From an uncultured Collinsella sp. (lineage in GTDB: Bacteria > Actinomycetota > Coriobacteriia > Coriobacteriales > Coriobacteriaceae): a DNA stretch of 64,000 bases. The position numbers and the translations under genes are program-made. The notes below the pieces were generated by a model. The model was not told the origin of the DNA. It saw only the letters and a program-made list of their open reading frames with translations, and did not search any database. Below are positions 55,215 to 63,558 of this stretch, one piece after another (position 1 is the stretch's first letter; the number at the start of each line of letters is the position of its first letter). The stretch spans positions 72,894-136,893 of the forward strand of contig CATXWM010000002.1 in NCBI GenBank assembly GCA_958403205.1, given 5' to 3'.

Positions 55215-55260
55215 ACGGGCGGGACAAAGAGCCATCTGTCGCTTTGTCCCGCCCGTATTT
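55215..55260. terminator. Bidirectional terminator between the DUF1836 and DegV genes
   Basis: ACGGGCGGGACAAAG (55215-55229) pairs perfectly with CTTTGTCCCGCCCGT (55242-55256). ATTTT follows on plus and TTTTA on minus, serving both convergent genes. Confidence 0.88.
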
Positions 55261-55274
55261 TGCTTGGTTGGACT

Positions 55275-56141
55275 TTATTTGCCCGAAGCTACGCCCATGC
55301 CGTAGCCGATGATGAGGCCGTGCATCTCGGCGTAATAGGAATCCAGGCCGTTGCAGGGCATGATGATGGTCTTGGAGCCGGGCCAATGCTCAATAATGCG
55401 ATCGGCCAGCGCCTGGGCACTCGTTGCGTTCTCCACATGGTCGATGACGACCTTACCGCCCGTAAATCCCTCGGCTTCCATGGTGTCGATGATCTTGTTG
55501 AGCATCTTCTTTTCGCCACGCGTGTGCCCGACGAGTTCGATTTTACCGGCCTCACTCGCCGTGCCTAAAATGCGGATATTGAGCTTGTTGGCAATGACGC
55601 CGGCTGCCTTAGGGATACGTCCGGCTTTGGCGAGGTTTTCGTAATTGCACAAGCTGAAGAGGATTTTGCTGTTCTGTTCAAGGCTATCGAAGTATGCGCA
55701 AGCGTCCTCGAATGAGACATCCGGGTTGCTTGCAAGATAGCGGTCGAACAGCAGGAAAATGAGGTCCATTTTGCCGCCAGCTGCGCGTGAATTGACTAGA
55801 TGAATCTGTCGGTCCGGTTCCTCGGCAAGAACCATATCGCGAGCCGTGGCTGCCGCGTTGTAGCTGCCCGACACGCCCTCAGAGATCGGCATGCAGATGG
55901 TCTTGTCTGCCAATTTGAAGAGCTCGGCCCACTCCCCTACGCTGGGACAAGCGCTCGAAGAAGCGTTCGTCTCCGCCTGAACAGCGCAGTTGAGCTCATG
56001 AACATCGAGCGAAAGGTCATCGATGAATTCACGCTCCCCCACTCGAATTTTGAGGGGCGCAAATGCAAAGGTGGTATGGGGCGCGGTCGGTTGCCAATCG
56101 CGGAGGTTGCAGCTTGAATCGGAGATAAGTGCCCAGCTCAT
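55275..56141 (-). CDS. DegV family fatty-acid-binding protein
   Basis: DegV/FakB-type proteins bind fatty acids and can present them to a fatty acid kinase. 288 residues: N-terminal ALISDSSCNL, a SGSYNAAATAR lipid-site segment and the C-terminal GLIIGYGMGVASG. A TATAAT -10 lies at 56171-56176 on the minus strand; the -35 region is poor and the dyad at 56203-56225 sits immediately upstream, suggesting an activated or repressed promoter. Confidence 0.9.
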   Translation of the reverse strand: MSWALISDSSCNLRDWQPTAPHTTFAFAPLKIRVGEREFIDDLSLDVHELNCAVQAETNASSSACPSVGEWAELFKLADKTICMPISEGVSGSYNAAATARDMVLAEEPDRQIHLVNSRAAGGKMDLIFLLFDRYLASNPDVSFEDACAYFDSLEQNSKILFSLCNYENLAKAGRIPKAAGVIANKLNIRILGTASEAGKIELVGHTRGEKKMLNKIIDTMEAEGFTGGKVVIDHVENATSAQALADRIIEHWPGSKTIIMPCNGLDSYYAEMHGLIIGYGMGVASGK

Positions 56142-56202
56142 AGAGGGTCCTTTCTAATTGTTCCCATACAATTATAGCCATCTTACAGACCGATTGGGCC
56201 GA

Positions 56203-56225
56203 TATCTAGTATTCAAAACTAGATA
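56203..56225. promoter_or_regulatory. Inverted repeat upstream of the DegV gene, candidate DUF1836 operator
   Basis: TATCTAGT-N7-ACTAGATA is a perfect 8-bp dyad. ATTCAAAACTAGATA closely matches the half-site and spacer before the DUF1836 gene, with the same 7-bp spacing. Confidence 0.6.
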
Positions 56226-56242
56226 GCGGACTGCACGAAAGG

Positions 56243-56281
56243 CAAAAGAATGGACCCCATGGCTCAAAGCCACGAGGTCCA
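56243..56281 (-). terminator. Terminator of the NlpC/P60 gene operon
   Basis: On the minus strand TGGACCTCGTGGCT pairs, with G-U pairs, with AGCCATGGGGTCCA, followed by TTCTTTTG. Confidence 0.85.
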
Positions 56282-56305
56282 CATTCACACGCTGTGTAAG
56301 ATGAC

Positions 56306-57433
56306 TTAGTAGCGCACGAAGATGTAGTTATTGTTCATGCCGGCGGCAACGGAGCTGATGATAACACCCGTGTTGTAGTCGGAAGCATGAATCATCTGAC
56401 CACCACCGATGTAGATGCCGGTGTGGTACGAATTGACTACAACGTCACCAGGCTGCGGATCGGACACACGCGTCCAGCCCATAAAGGTACCCGTGGTGCC
56501 GAGGCGGCAATAGCGACCAGTGAGGCAATAGCTAACAAAACCAGAGCAGTCGAAGCTGTTCGGGCCAATTCCGCCCCAAGAATAAGCACAACCAAGCTTG
56601 CTGTATGCACGCGAGACAACAGAGCCGCCATCGACGGACTGGCTCGGAGCAGAAGGCGTCGGAGCCGGAGCAGGCGTGGAGGGCTGCGGCGTCGGAGCAG
56701 GTGTCGGCGTAGGAGCCGGAGTGTTGCCGCCCTGGTTGTTGTTATTGCTGGTCTGGCCACCGTTGTTGGTGTTCTCGGTCGTACCGGCAGTCTCGTTGCT
56801 CACCGTGGCCTTCTCGGCGGTGCTGGCGTTGATGCCGGCCTGCAGCGCGGCGTTGGCCTCGGCCTCTGCGGCAAGCTCGGCCTGCAGCTGCGAATCCAGG
56901 GAGTTTACGACGTTCTGGGCTTCAGCCTGCTGGGCGTTAAGCTCGTCGACCTTCTTTTGCGTTGCGGCGACGTTCTTCTCCTGCTCGGCCTGCTTATCGG
57001 TGAGCTGCTGCTTAAGCTCCTTAACCTCTTGAATGGTCTGAGCCTGCTTATCGGAAACTTTGCCGTAGTAGAACAGACGGTTGAGCATATCGCTCAGGTC
57101 ATCGACACCCGTCAGAACCTGAAGCAGGCTCAGACCGCCGGTTTTGTACTCGCCGGCGACATAGGTCGAGAGCTTGGCCTGGCCATCGGCGATCTCCTGC
57201 TGTTTTTGCGTGATCTCGCCGGCAGTCTGATCGAGCGCCTGCGTTTGCGTGGCGAGCTCATCGTAAATCTGCTGGGTTTGCGTACCGATCTGCTCGAGCT
57301 TCGTACGAGCAGCGGCAAGGTCGGATGCGGTATCGGCGTAGGCAGGAGCCGCGAGGCCCAAGCCCAAAACACAAGCGAGGGTTGCCGTAGCAGCGCAGCG
57401 TGCCATGTTTTTGTGCGTGTTTGCTGTGCGCAT
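56306..57433 (-). CDS. Secreted NlpC/P60 peptidoglycan endopeptidase with coiled coil
   Basis: Cleaves peptide bonds in cell-wall stem peptides, probably in cell separation. 375 residues: a signal peptide (1-33, ending APAYA), a long coiled coil (about 34-200, like PcsB/RipA-type hydrolases), a Pro/Thr/Gln-rich linker (about 215-265) and an NlpC/P60 domain with catalytic C296 (DCSGFV), H337 and a third residue near H349. AAGGAAG precedes the ATG. It is the last gene of the minus-strand run from 60124. Confidence 0.93.
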   Translation of the reverse strand: MRTANTHKNMARCAATATLACVLGLGLAAPAYADTASDLAAARTKLEQIGTQTQQIYDELATQTQALDQTAGEITQKQQEIADGQAKLSTYVAGEYKTGGLSLLQVLTGVDDLSDMLNRLFYYGKVSDKQAQTIQEVKELKQQLTDKQAEQEKNVAATQKKVDELNAQQAEAQNVVNSLDSQLQAELAAEAEANAALQAGINASTAEKATVSNETAGTTENTNNGGQTSNNNNQGGNTPAPTPTPAPTPQPSTPAPAPTPSAPSQSVDGGSVVSRAYSKLGCAYSWGGIGPNSFDCSGFVSYCLTGRYCRLGTTGTFMGWTRVSDPQPGDVVVNSYHTGIYIGGGQMIHASDYNTGVIISSVAAGMNNNYIFVRY

Positions 57434-57465
57434 GTAGCTTCCTTTCCAGTAACTAAGGGTAACGG

Positions 57466-57996
57466 CTAGTCCACCGTCACCAGGCTAAAGAGCTCCACAT
57501 CGTCATCAGACGGCGTGAGCCTCTCGCGCGGGTTGAGAAACGCAAGCTCAAGGATACAACCGTAACCGACAAGCTTTGCGCCCATATCTCGCACCAGTTT
57601 ACCTGTTGCCTCGACGGTTCCGCCCGTCGCGACCAAGTCGTCCAGAATCAACACGGTATCTTTAGAGCTGATAGCGTCGGCATGGATCTCAATTGAATCG
57701 GTGCCGTACTCGAGCTCGTAGCTCTGGCTTACGGTCTCGCGCGGCAGCTTGCCCGGTTTACGTGCGGGAACAAAGCCAGCGCCAAGGGCTACAGCCACCG
57801 GTACGCCAACCATAAAGCCGCGAGCCTCGGGACCCACGACCTTGGTGATTCCCATGCCGGCAAAGTGCTCGGCGAGGGCATCGGTCATGGCTTTGAGCGC
57901 CTCGGGATTGCCAAAGAGCGGCGTGATGTCTTTAAAGATGACTCCGGGCTCGGGATAGTCGGGGATGTCGACGATTTGAGATTCGAAGTCGTACAT
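57466..57996 (-). CDS. apt: Adenine phosphoribosyltransferase
   Basis: Salvages adenine to AMP using PRPP. 176 residues: IVDIPDYPEPGVIFKDITPL at the N-terminus, GPEARGF, and PRPP loop VLILDDLVATGGT (115-127). ATG 57996 follows GAAAGGTC; a TTG five codons earlier has no ribosome site. It lies between the FtsR-like gene and the cell-wall hydrolase gene. Confidence 0.95.
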   Translation of the reverse strand: MYDFESQIVDIPDYPEPGVIFKDITPLFGNPEALKAMTDALAEHFAGMGITKVVGPEARGFMVGVPVAVALGAGFVPARKPGKLPRETVSQSYELEYGTDSIEIHADAISSKDTVLILDDLVATGGTVEATGKLVRDMGAKLVGYGCILELAFLNPRERLTPSDDDVELFSLVTVD

Positions 57997-58063
57997 TGCA
58001 TGACCTTTCAATGGGTTGCCGGATAAGCGGCAGCTGTTATTTGCCCGCGGTGGCGGTGCCGGA

Positions 58064-58915
58064 TTACGAAGGGGCGACGACCTTGAGCGGCTTTACGAGA
58101 GAATCCTCGTGCGAAGCCGGCGCGGCTGTCTCTTCGTTTTTGGCCTTGGTGGACTCGGAGCGAGTAATTTCCTCATCGAGTGCATCGATGTCGGCGTCCT
58201 CGACCACGGCGTTGAGCGACTCAAAAACGCGGTTCTTGAGCAGCGCAGTGTGTACACCTTCCGTCAGGTCGTGAAGCTTCTTAAACGCACGCTCGAGCTT
58301 GGCGTCGCGCTCGTCATCGGAGGTATCCATTCCGAGCATGCTCACGAGCACCTGCTCAAACATCGAGGACTCGCGGTTGGCGGAAGACACGTACTGACGC
58401 AGGTTGCGCGGCTCGATATGGAAGCGTGACAGCTCGGAGCAGTAGCGGATGATCGGAAAATCGCGGCCATCGACGAGCTCACGATTCTGTGGGCTCTTGA
58501 TGATGCGAATGAGATCGTTCTCGGCGAGCGAGCGGATAAACGAAATCTCGACGCCCAACATATCGGGAATGGTCTCGATGGGATGCAGCTTTTGTTTAGT
58601 CTCCTTGGGCTCCGTCTTGAGTGGAACATCGGACAGCAAGCCCACCTCGTAGGCGAGCGTTGACAGGTCCGTGGCGTTTTCCAAGCGCTGCTTAATCACG
58701 TTGAGCGGCATGTAGCGAGTCTTCTGCAAATGCAGAATGACCTCCAGGCGATCAACGTCCTCCTTGGAGTACTGACGGTATCCCTTAGGCGTACGATGAG
58801 GGGTAATGAGCCCCTCATCCTCTAGAAATCTAATTTTTGAGTTCGAAAGATCGGGGTATGCGCCTCGAAGTAGGTTGACGACTTGGCCGATACTCAGATA
58901 GTTGCGTTCGGCCAT
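58064..58915 (-). CDS. ftsR: MerR-family regulator resembling FtsR
   Basis: 283 residues: an N-terminal MerR winged helix (LSIGQVVNLLRGAYPDLSNSK, then IRFLEDEGLITPHRTPKGYR, up to about 75) and a longer C-terminal domain of unknown ligand. In corynebacteria and mycobacteria the MerR protein next to the FHA gene is FtsR, an activator of ftsZ; here too it is 3 bp from the FHA gene. Its last 50 residues are charged and low-complexity. Identity as FtsR rests on neighbourhood and layout. Confidence 0.75.
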   Translation of the reverse strand: MAERNYLSIGQVVNLLRGAYPDLSNSKIRFLEDEGLITPHRTPKGYRQYSKEDVDRLEVILHLQKTRYMPLNVIKQRLENATDLSTLAYEVGLLSDVPLKTEPKETKQKLHPIETIPDMLGVEISFIRSLAENDLIRIIKSPQNRELVDGRDFPIIRYCSELSRFHIEPRNLRQYVSSANRESSMFEQVLVSMLGMDTSDDERDAKLERAFKKLHDLTEGVHTALLKNRVFESLNAVVEDADIDALDEEITRSESTKAKNEETAAPASHEDSLVKPLKVVAPS

Positions 58916-58918
58916 GCC

Positions 58919-59353
58919 CTACTCACCGGTTTCGATGCGCTCCGGCGTGCTCTCGTGGTAGATGAGCGTAAACGTACCGATCTGGACGGAAGAACCGTCG
59001 TGCAGCGGGGCTGCATTGACGATAGCACCGTCGACCCAGGTGCCATTGAGCGAGCCCAAGTCCTCGATGCGAGCGCCGAGGCCCTCGCGGATAATGCGCG
59101 CATGGCTGCGCGAAACAGTCATGTCATTGAGGAAGATGCCGTTCGCGGGATCGCGGCCGATGGTGGTCACGTCGTCCTCGAGCTCAAAAGCGGCACCCGT
59201 CTGCGGACCCTTGACGATGGACAGAACGGGGGCGGTGATGCGCACTTTGGCCATGAGGTCGGGAACGGTGACGTCGCTTGAAGGCACGCGGAATACGCAG
59301 GTAGCGTCAGCAGTCTTATCATTCTGAGGCATATTGTTAACCATGTTGTCCAT
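58919..59353 (-). CDS. FHA domain protein (GarA/OdhI-like position)
   Basis: A phosphothreonine-binding protein. 144 residues: about 30 N-terminal residues, then an FHA domain with IGRDPANGIFLNDMTVSRSH and LGSLNGTWVDG. GarA/OdhI of other actinobacteria inhibits 2-oxoglutarate dehydrogenase and carries an ETTS/ETTT phosphosite; that motif is not present here (the N-terminus has KTADATC), so the regulation may differ. ATG 59353 follows AGGGG. Confidence 0.88.
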   Translation of the reverse strand: MDNMVNNMPQNDKTADATCVFRVPSSDVTVPDLMAKVRITAPVLSIVKGPQTGAAFELEDDVTTIGRDPANGIFLNDMTVSRSHARIIREGLGARIEDLGSLNGTWVDGAIVNAAPLHDGSSVQIGTFTLIYHESTPERIETGE

Positions 59354-59419
59354 GACAACCCCTAACTTATCGCGGACGTGCCGCAAATAATGAACCGTAC
59401 GTAATCATACCCCAACGAA

Positions 59420-60124
59420 TCAGTCTTCGATTTCAGGGTTCAGAAAGTCGATGTCCTCGTCCTCGGGATGCGCGAGAGCCTGTTTAATGGCCGCTCCGCC
59501 CTTAATGGAGTAGATGACAGCCGTGAGCATGGAGAAGATCACGCCGCCGTACACAAAGAAGATGCCGAGGGGCATCGAGCTTCCGTTGAGGCCCGGGAAG
59601 GCCGTAAGGGTTGAAGGTAAAAGATGCAGGCCGTCAATAACGGGGAAACCGAGCAGCATGAGCGAGAAGCCGGTCATGAGCAGCGCAGTGGCAATCTTTC
59701 CGGGAAACACGACATCGATGGGACGACGGTGGTAATGGCGCACGATGAGCGTGCCAAGGCCCAGGTAGATGTCGCGACCGATGATGAGTACGCAGACCCA
59801 GATAGGCAGCTCGCCACGGACCACCAGGCCCAAGACGCCCGTAAACAGCAGCGCGCGGTCGCAGATGGGATCCATGACCTTGCCGAGCCACGAGACCGTC
59901 TTGGTCATGCGGGCGATCTGCCCGTCCATCCAGTCGGTGGAGGCGGCGATGGCATAAATCACGATGGCGACGATGCGGTTGTTATCCGTCACAAACAGGT
60001 ACAGAAAGACGAGCGTGAGGATCAGGCGCGTAAAGGTGATGAAATTGGAGATCGTGAAGATCTTATTCGACGGGTAATCGGAAGTGCCGATAAGCTCCTT
60101 TTTGATCTTCTTTTTGATTCCCAC
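59420..60124 (-). CDS. CDP-alcohol phosphatidyltransferase (second PgsA-type enzyme)
   Basis: A membrane phospholipid synthase. 234 residues with a basic N-terminus (GIKKKIKKEL), about five to six helices and the family motif DGQIARMTKTVSWLGKVMDP followed by ICD. It is the second member after 38573-39211; it could make phosphatidylglycerol, cardiolipin or phosphatidylinositol phosphate. The GTG at 60124 is chosen for GGGGGAG five bases upstream; earlier in-frame ATGs lie before the TATAGT -10 (60161-60166, minus). Confidence 0.85.
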   Translation of the reverse strand: MGIKKKIKKELIGTSDYPSNKIFTISNFITFTRLILTLVFLYLFVTDNNRIVAIVIYAIAASTDWMDGQIARMTKTVSWLGKVMDPICDRALLFTGVLGLVVRGELPIWVCVLIIGRDIYLGLGTLIVRHYHRRPIDVVFPGKIATALLMTGFSLMLLGFPVIDGLHLLPSTLTAFPGLNGSSMPLGIFFVYGGVIFSMLTAVIYSIKGGAAIKQALAHPEDEDIDFLNPEIED

Positions 60125-60251
60125 AGGACTCCCCCGCTGGTTAACGACAAAACTTTCGATACTATACCCGTTCCGGCGATGTCTATCCAGCGTAAGCATA
60201 GAGAGTCCAGACATGTGGAGGGCGCTTTTAGGCGGCGAGGGATTTCGCATT

Positions 60252-60310
60252 CGTGTACATCAGCCTCCAAACATGTCGAAAAATGTCGATTTTGGTGGCT
60301 GATGTACACG
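60252..60310. repeat. Inverted repeat upstream of the pgsA-type operon
   Basis: CGTGTACATCAGCC (60252-60265) is perfectly complementary to GGCTGATGTACACG (60297-60310), and pairing continues with one mismatch to about 20 bp. The loop contains ATGTCGA twice. TTTTTG follows on the plus strand, but no plus-strand gene leads into it. The rest of 60125-60420 shows only the operon promoter and the tRNA terminator. Confidence 0.7.
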
Positions 60311-60380
60311 TTTTTGTTCGGTAATCACATCGAGCGGGAACGTTGTTGCTTTAAGCAAAATAATCATGGTGATTAAAAAC

Positions 60381-60410
60381 AAAAAAGGTCAGGCACTAGG
60401 TGCCTGACCT
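60381..60410 (-). terminator. Terminator downstream of the tRNA-Pro 3' half
   Basis: AGGTCAGGCAC pairs perfectly with GTGCCTGACCT; a T run follows on the minus strand. It is placed as a tRNA gene terminator would be, 9 bases after the CCA. Confidence 0.88.
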
Positions 60411-60419
60411 GCAAACTTC

Positions 60420-60466
60420 TGGTCGGGACGACTGGATTCGAACCAGCGACCCCTTGACCCCCAGCG
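60420..60466 (-). other. tRNA-Pro(GGG) 3' half: putative attachment site of an integrated element
   Basis: On the minus strand the sequence runs from an anticodon loop CTGGGGG, through the stem half TCAAG, variable loop, T arm GCTGG-TTCGAAT-CCAGT and acceptor strand CGTCCCG, to ACCA. The 5' half is missing: neither CTTGA nor CGGGACG, needed to pair, lies upstream. A tRNA truncated exactly at the anticodon loop beside a tyrosine integrase is the usual footprint of site-specific integration. The intact tRNA would be expected beyond the right edge. Confidence 0.8.
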
Positions 60467-60714
60467 GGCCCAGAATGGCCCTGACCTGTGGTTATTTTGT
60501 TAAAGCACGCGCAGATAGCGCAAGTAGAGCGATTTAACGTATGTAGATTAACCCAGCTCAGCGCGTTTTGTCAAGTTAGAATATTATCGGTTTTGCGGAG
60601 CACGGTGCAGCCGATGACTTAATCAACGGGGGTGGGAGCCCCGAATCGTCGCCGTTCCGGGTTCCCACAGGTGGGCCCGCCTGTTTCTAATCAACTGCGG
60701 ATTCAGGAGCAGAC

Positions 60715-62205
60715 ATGCAAGACGAGAAATGCAGCAATAAAACCTTACGCGTATGCGGACCCGGCGGCGTGAGGAAGAACAAGGGCAAATGGCAGGCCGT
60801 CGTGTCGGTGGCCGACGAGATGACCGGGAAGAAGGTCCAGAGGACCAAGAACACCGGCGTGCCCTGCCTGAAGCAGAGCACGAGGGGGAAGGCGGCGGCG
60901 ATGCGCTTCCTCTCGGAATTCAGGTCGGAGGTCGAGCTCGAGCTCGCCGAGGCTGAGGAGGCGAGGGCCGCTGTCGGCGCCGGGCTTCCCGCCGAGAAGC
61001 GGGACGACTACGCCGCGCTGCCTCTCTCCGAGGCGCTCGAGAAGTTCATCGACTTCTGCCTGGAGATGAACAGGATCACCCCGACGACCCGCGACGACTA
61101 CCACTACAGCGCCCTGCACATCGAGCGAGACGAGCTGGGCCTCGTCCCCGTGAACGAGGTGACGACCGACGACGTCAACGCGTGGTCGAGGCGCAGGATC
61201 GCCCTGGGCACGGCGCCGGACACGCTCAACAAGTCATTCAAGCTCTGCAAGCGGCTCTACGCCGTGCTCCTCAAGCGGAGCAACGACACGATCGGGAGGA
61301 ACCCGTTCGACGGCGCCCTCGCGCCCAGGGTCATCGCCAGGCCCAGGAACGCGCTGCGCTCCGACCTCGTGCCGAAGCTCAACTCGGTGACCTCGATGAT
61401 GCCGGACTCGACCTTCAGGCGGGCGGTCGTGCTCGCCCTGCACACCGGGATGCGCATCGGCGAGGTCTGCGGCCTGCGCTGGTGCGACGTCGACTTCGAG
61501 TCGGGGCTCATCACGGTCAGGCACTCGGTGGCCTACGTCAAGGACAGGGGCTCCTTCATCAAGGACACCAAGAACCACGACCTGAGGGCGATCCCCATCG
61601 ACCCGGTGGGCCTGCTCCCCTTCCTGAAAGAGATCCACGATATCGATTCGCAGAGGCTCCGGGAGGCATCGGCCCTCGGCCTGCGCGACCTCGCGGACAG
61701 CTACGTCGTGTCGCGGCCGGACGGCTCCTTCGCCACCACCAGCTACATCCGCAGGGCGTTCAAGACGTTCTCGGAGACCAACGGCCTCATGGGCACCAAC
61801 GACGAGCTGATAACGTTCCACGGCCTGCGCCACACCTTTGCGACGCAGTGGATCCGCCACGGCGGCGACATCAAGGCGCTGCAGTCGATCCTGGGGCACA
61901 AGGACGCCATGGTCACGCTCAACGTCTACGCCGACATCGAGCCGATGTCCAAGATCCAGAACATGCTGCGCGTGTCGCCGAGCCTGTGGCGCGGCTATCT
62001 CGGCCTGAGGGTGGACCCCGGCCCCATGTTCCAGCAGAAGATCCGCGAGGCGATCGAGACGCTCGAGGCGTTCGGCTACGGCATCACCGAGCCCGACGAC
62101 CGCAACGTCCTCATCCGCGACGTTCAGACCATCAGCCGCCTCTACCCCACCGAGTACGCGGCAGTGCTGGGGGCCATCCCGACCGAGGCGACCGTGGTCG
62201 AGTAG
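60715..62205 (+). CDS. Tyrosine-family integrase
   Basis: A site-specific recombinase of a phage or integrative element. 496 residues: an N-terminal arm-binding region, a core-binding SAM-like domain (about 100-200, PLSEALEKFIDFCLEMNRITP) and the catalytic domain with R247 (TGMRIGEV), H369-x2-R372 (HGLRH), H395 and nucleophile Y405. A C-terminal extension of about 85 residues follows. Arg codons AGG are frequent here and rare in neighbouring genes, a sign of transfer. ATG 60715 follows CAGGAG. It lies about 250 bp from the tRNA-Pro half site. The intervening 60467-60714 shows no gene. Confidence 0.95.
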   Translation: MQDEKCSNKTLRVCGPGGVRKNKGKWQAVVSVADEMTGKKVQRTKNTGVPCLKQSTRGKAAAMRFLSEFRSEVELELAEAEEARAAVGAGLPAEKRDDYAALPLSEALEKFIDFCLEMNRITPTTRDDYHYSALHIERDELGLVPVNEVTTDDVNAWSRRRIALGTAPDTLNKSFKLCKRLYAVLLKRSNDTIGRNPFDGALAPRVIARPRNALRSDLVPKLNSVTSMMPDSTFRRAVVLALHTGMRIGEVCGLRWCDVDFESGLITVRHSVAYVKDRGSFIKDTKNHDLRAIPIDPVGLLPFLKEIHDIDSQRLREASALGLRDLADSYVVSRPDGSFATTSYIRRAFKTFSETNGLMGTNDELITFHGLRHTFATQWIRHGGDIKALQSILGHKDAMVTLNVYADIEPMSKIQNMLRVSPSLWRGYLGLRVDPGPMFQQKIREAIETLEAFGYGITEPDDRNVLIRDVQTISRLYPTEYAAVLGAIPTEATVVE

Positions 62206-62304
62206 AGGCTGAGGCATGCGCTTTCCCAAATCCGTAGTGCAAGTACGGGAATGTGGAATAGCGTTTAGATAGATTCTACCCGGTCTTCTCGGTTACGCAA
62301 ACGC

Positions 62305-62347
62305 GGCACGGGTTTCCGCGAACGCGGACGCCCGTGCCCTTCTTTTT
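62305..62347 (+). terminator. Terminator after the integrase gene
   Basis: GGCACGGG pairs with CCCGTGCC, with an inner TCCGCG/CGCGGA stem, followed by CTTCTTTTT. Confidence 0.85.
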
Positions 62348-62774
62348 ACGATTGCGCAATGCGTCATCGGGAATGCGGATGGGGTCCCGCGTCTCAGGCG
62401 TGGATTTTCGGCAGCGCCGCCCGATTTCGAAAAAGGGCCTGCAGATGCAGACTGCTTTCGGGAGGCGCAGACGGCACCTCTCTCAAAATTGGGAGCATGG
62501 CCCGAGGGCGCCCATGGGCGACCCTCCCGCCGTTCGGCCGGGCGGCGGCGTGTAGCCCTGTAGCCCTGTAGCCGTGTAGCGGTGTAGTGCGCTGCGGACG
62601 TAGCCCCGTGGCGGCGTGGGCTGAAACATATTCCCAATCCGGGAATGCACACATGTATATAAGTGCAATCGTCTTGCCATAGACGGGAGACCCGTCGGCC
62701 GGGCGGGACCGGAGTGCCGGGCGGCGGATGCGAAAGGCCGGATGCAGCCGATGCCCTAAATGAGGTCCCAACAC
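62348..62774. other. Non-coding stretch in the integrated element
   Basis: No convincing gene. Open frames here are short, Arg/Pro/Gly-rich and lack ribosome sites. The only structure seen is the tandem repeat at 62551-62590. Confidence 0.5.
62551..62590. repeat. 8-bp tandem repeat, five units
   Basis: TGTAGCCC, TGTAGCCC, TGTAGCCG, TGTAGCGG, TGTAGTGC: a constant TGTAG with a decaying second half. Possibly slippage-prone or an iteron-like binding array. Confidence 0.8.
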
Positions 62775-62984
62775 ATGGGAGGGGCAGGTGAATCCATCTC
62801 TTCGGTCGCTCCCGAGGGCGTGGATTTCCCGGCCCTCGCCCCCGAGGCCATCTTGCAGACGATTCGCAAGTCACCGAGCGGCAGGTACCTGATGGAGCAG
62901 AGGGCCGCTTTGGCGGAGCTGCCGCACTTCGACGATATGGACGATGACGGGCTCCGCCAATTCGCCGCCCACGCCAGGCCGTGA
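62775..62984 (+). CDS. Small hypothetical protein
   Basis: 69 residues, not recognised. ATG 62775 has GAGGT at the right distance; another ATG lies at 62760. The sequence is mixed hydrophobic and acidic (ILQTIRKSPSGRYLMEQ, HFDDMDDDGLRQFAAHA), protein-like and predicted helical, unlike the low-complexity frames around it. It may be an intact small protein or the remnant of a longer gene. The 194 bp after it shows nothing. Confidence 0.4.
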   Translation: MGGAGESISSVAPEGVDFPALAPEAILQTIRKSPSGRYLMEQRAALAELPHFDDMDDDGLRQFAAHARP

Positions 62985-63178
62985 TCTTATAGAATTCAGG
63001 GAAGGCCGCCGTCACGTCCGCCGTTTAAGAAGGTGCCGCTTTGAAATATCTCGTCGAGGATTGCGATAATCCGGCAGATCCCGTCCAAGACTACGCCGAG
63101 GCCAGGTAAATCGTCCGAAAAGTACTCGACTCCCACCCATCGGTGAGACATGCTGCCACATGGCCATGGAAGCCTCAT

Positions 63179-63544
63179 TTATTTGCGAAGAACATCGGCT
63201 AGCCGCAGGATTGAAATCATCGACCGATAAGTGAGTTCCACCTTTTCGCCCGCAAGCAGTCGTTTCGATTGAATCTCATCCAGCCCCACAAGCCGAGAAA
63301 ACAGCGGGCCGCTCATCGTGCCATCGTCAATTGATTCCCTTATGGTCTTCAAAACGTCCGTATCATGAAGCGACGCCGAGCTGTAGGGGGCAACACGAGC
63401 GGAACTCTCAATTAACGACGAGACAAAAGGATGGAGATGCTTTGGACATAGTCCATCAAACACCACATCCCCATTGTCGTTCGAGCCGACCAGGCGCCAA
63501 GTATAATGATCGACCCAGTCATCTCCGTCATATATGGCGTCCAT
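63179..63544 (-). CDS. Hypothetical protein with possible HTH C-terminus
   Basis: 121 residues, not recognised. The first half is acidic with WVDHYTWRLVGSNDNGDVVFDG; the second half (about 62-121, VLKTIRESIDDGTMSGPLFSRLVGLDEIQSKRLLAGE and on) resembles an XRE-type helix-turn-helix and could act as an antitoxin or small regulator. ATG 63544 follows AGAAGGGAAG. A and T content is higher than in the core genome, in keeping with acquired DNA. Confidence 0.55.
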   Translation of the reverse strand: MDAIYDGDDWVDHYTWRLVGSNDNGDVVFDGLCPKHLHPFVSSLIESSARVAPYSSASLHDTDVLKTIRESIDDGTMSGPLFSRLVGLDEIQSKRLLAGEKVELTYRSMISILRLADVLRK

Positions 63545-63558
63545 GAGCAACTTCCCTT

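Noticed and set aside
60420..60500. A complete tRNA-Pro gene
   Set aside because: The 5' half is absent: no strand upstream can pair with the acceptor CGTCCCG or with the anticodon stem half TCAAG.
62293..63015. A 240-codon minus-strand frame beside the integrase
   Set aside because: Arg/Pro/Gly-rich, crosses the 8-bp tandem repeat and the integrase terminator, no ribosome site and no motif.
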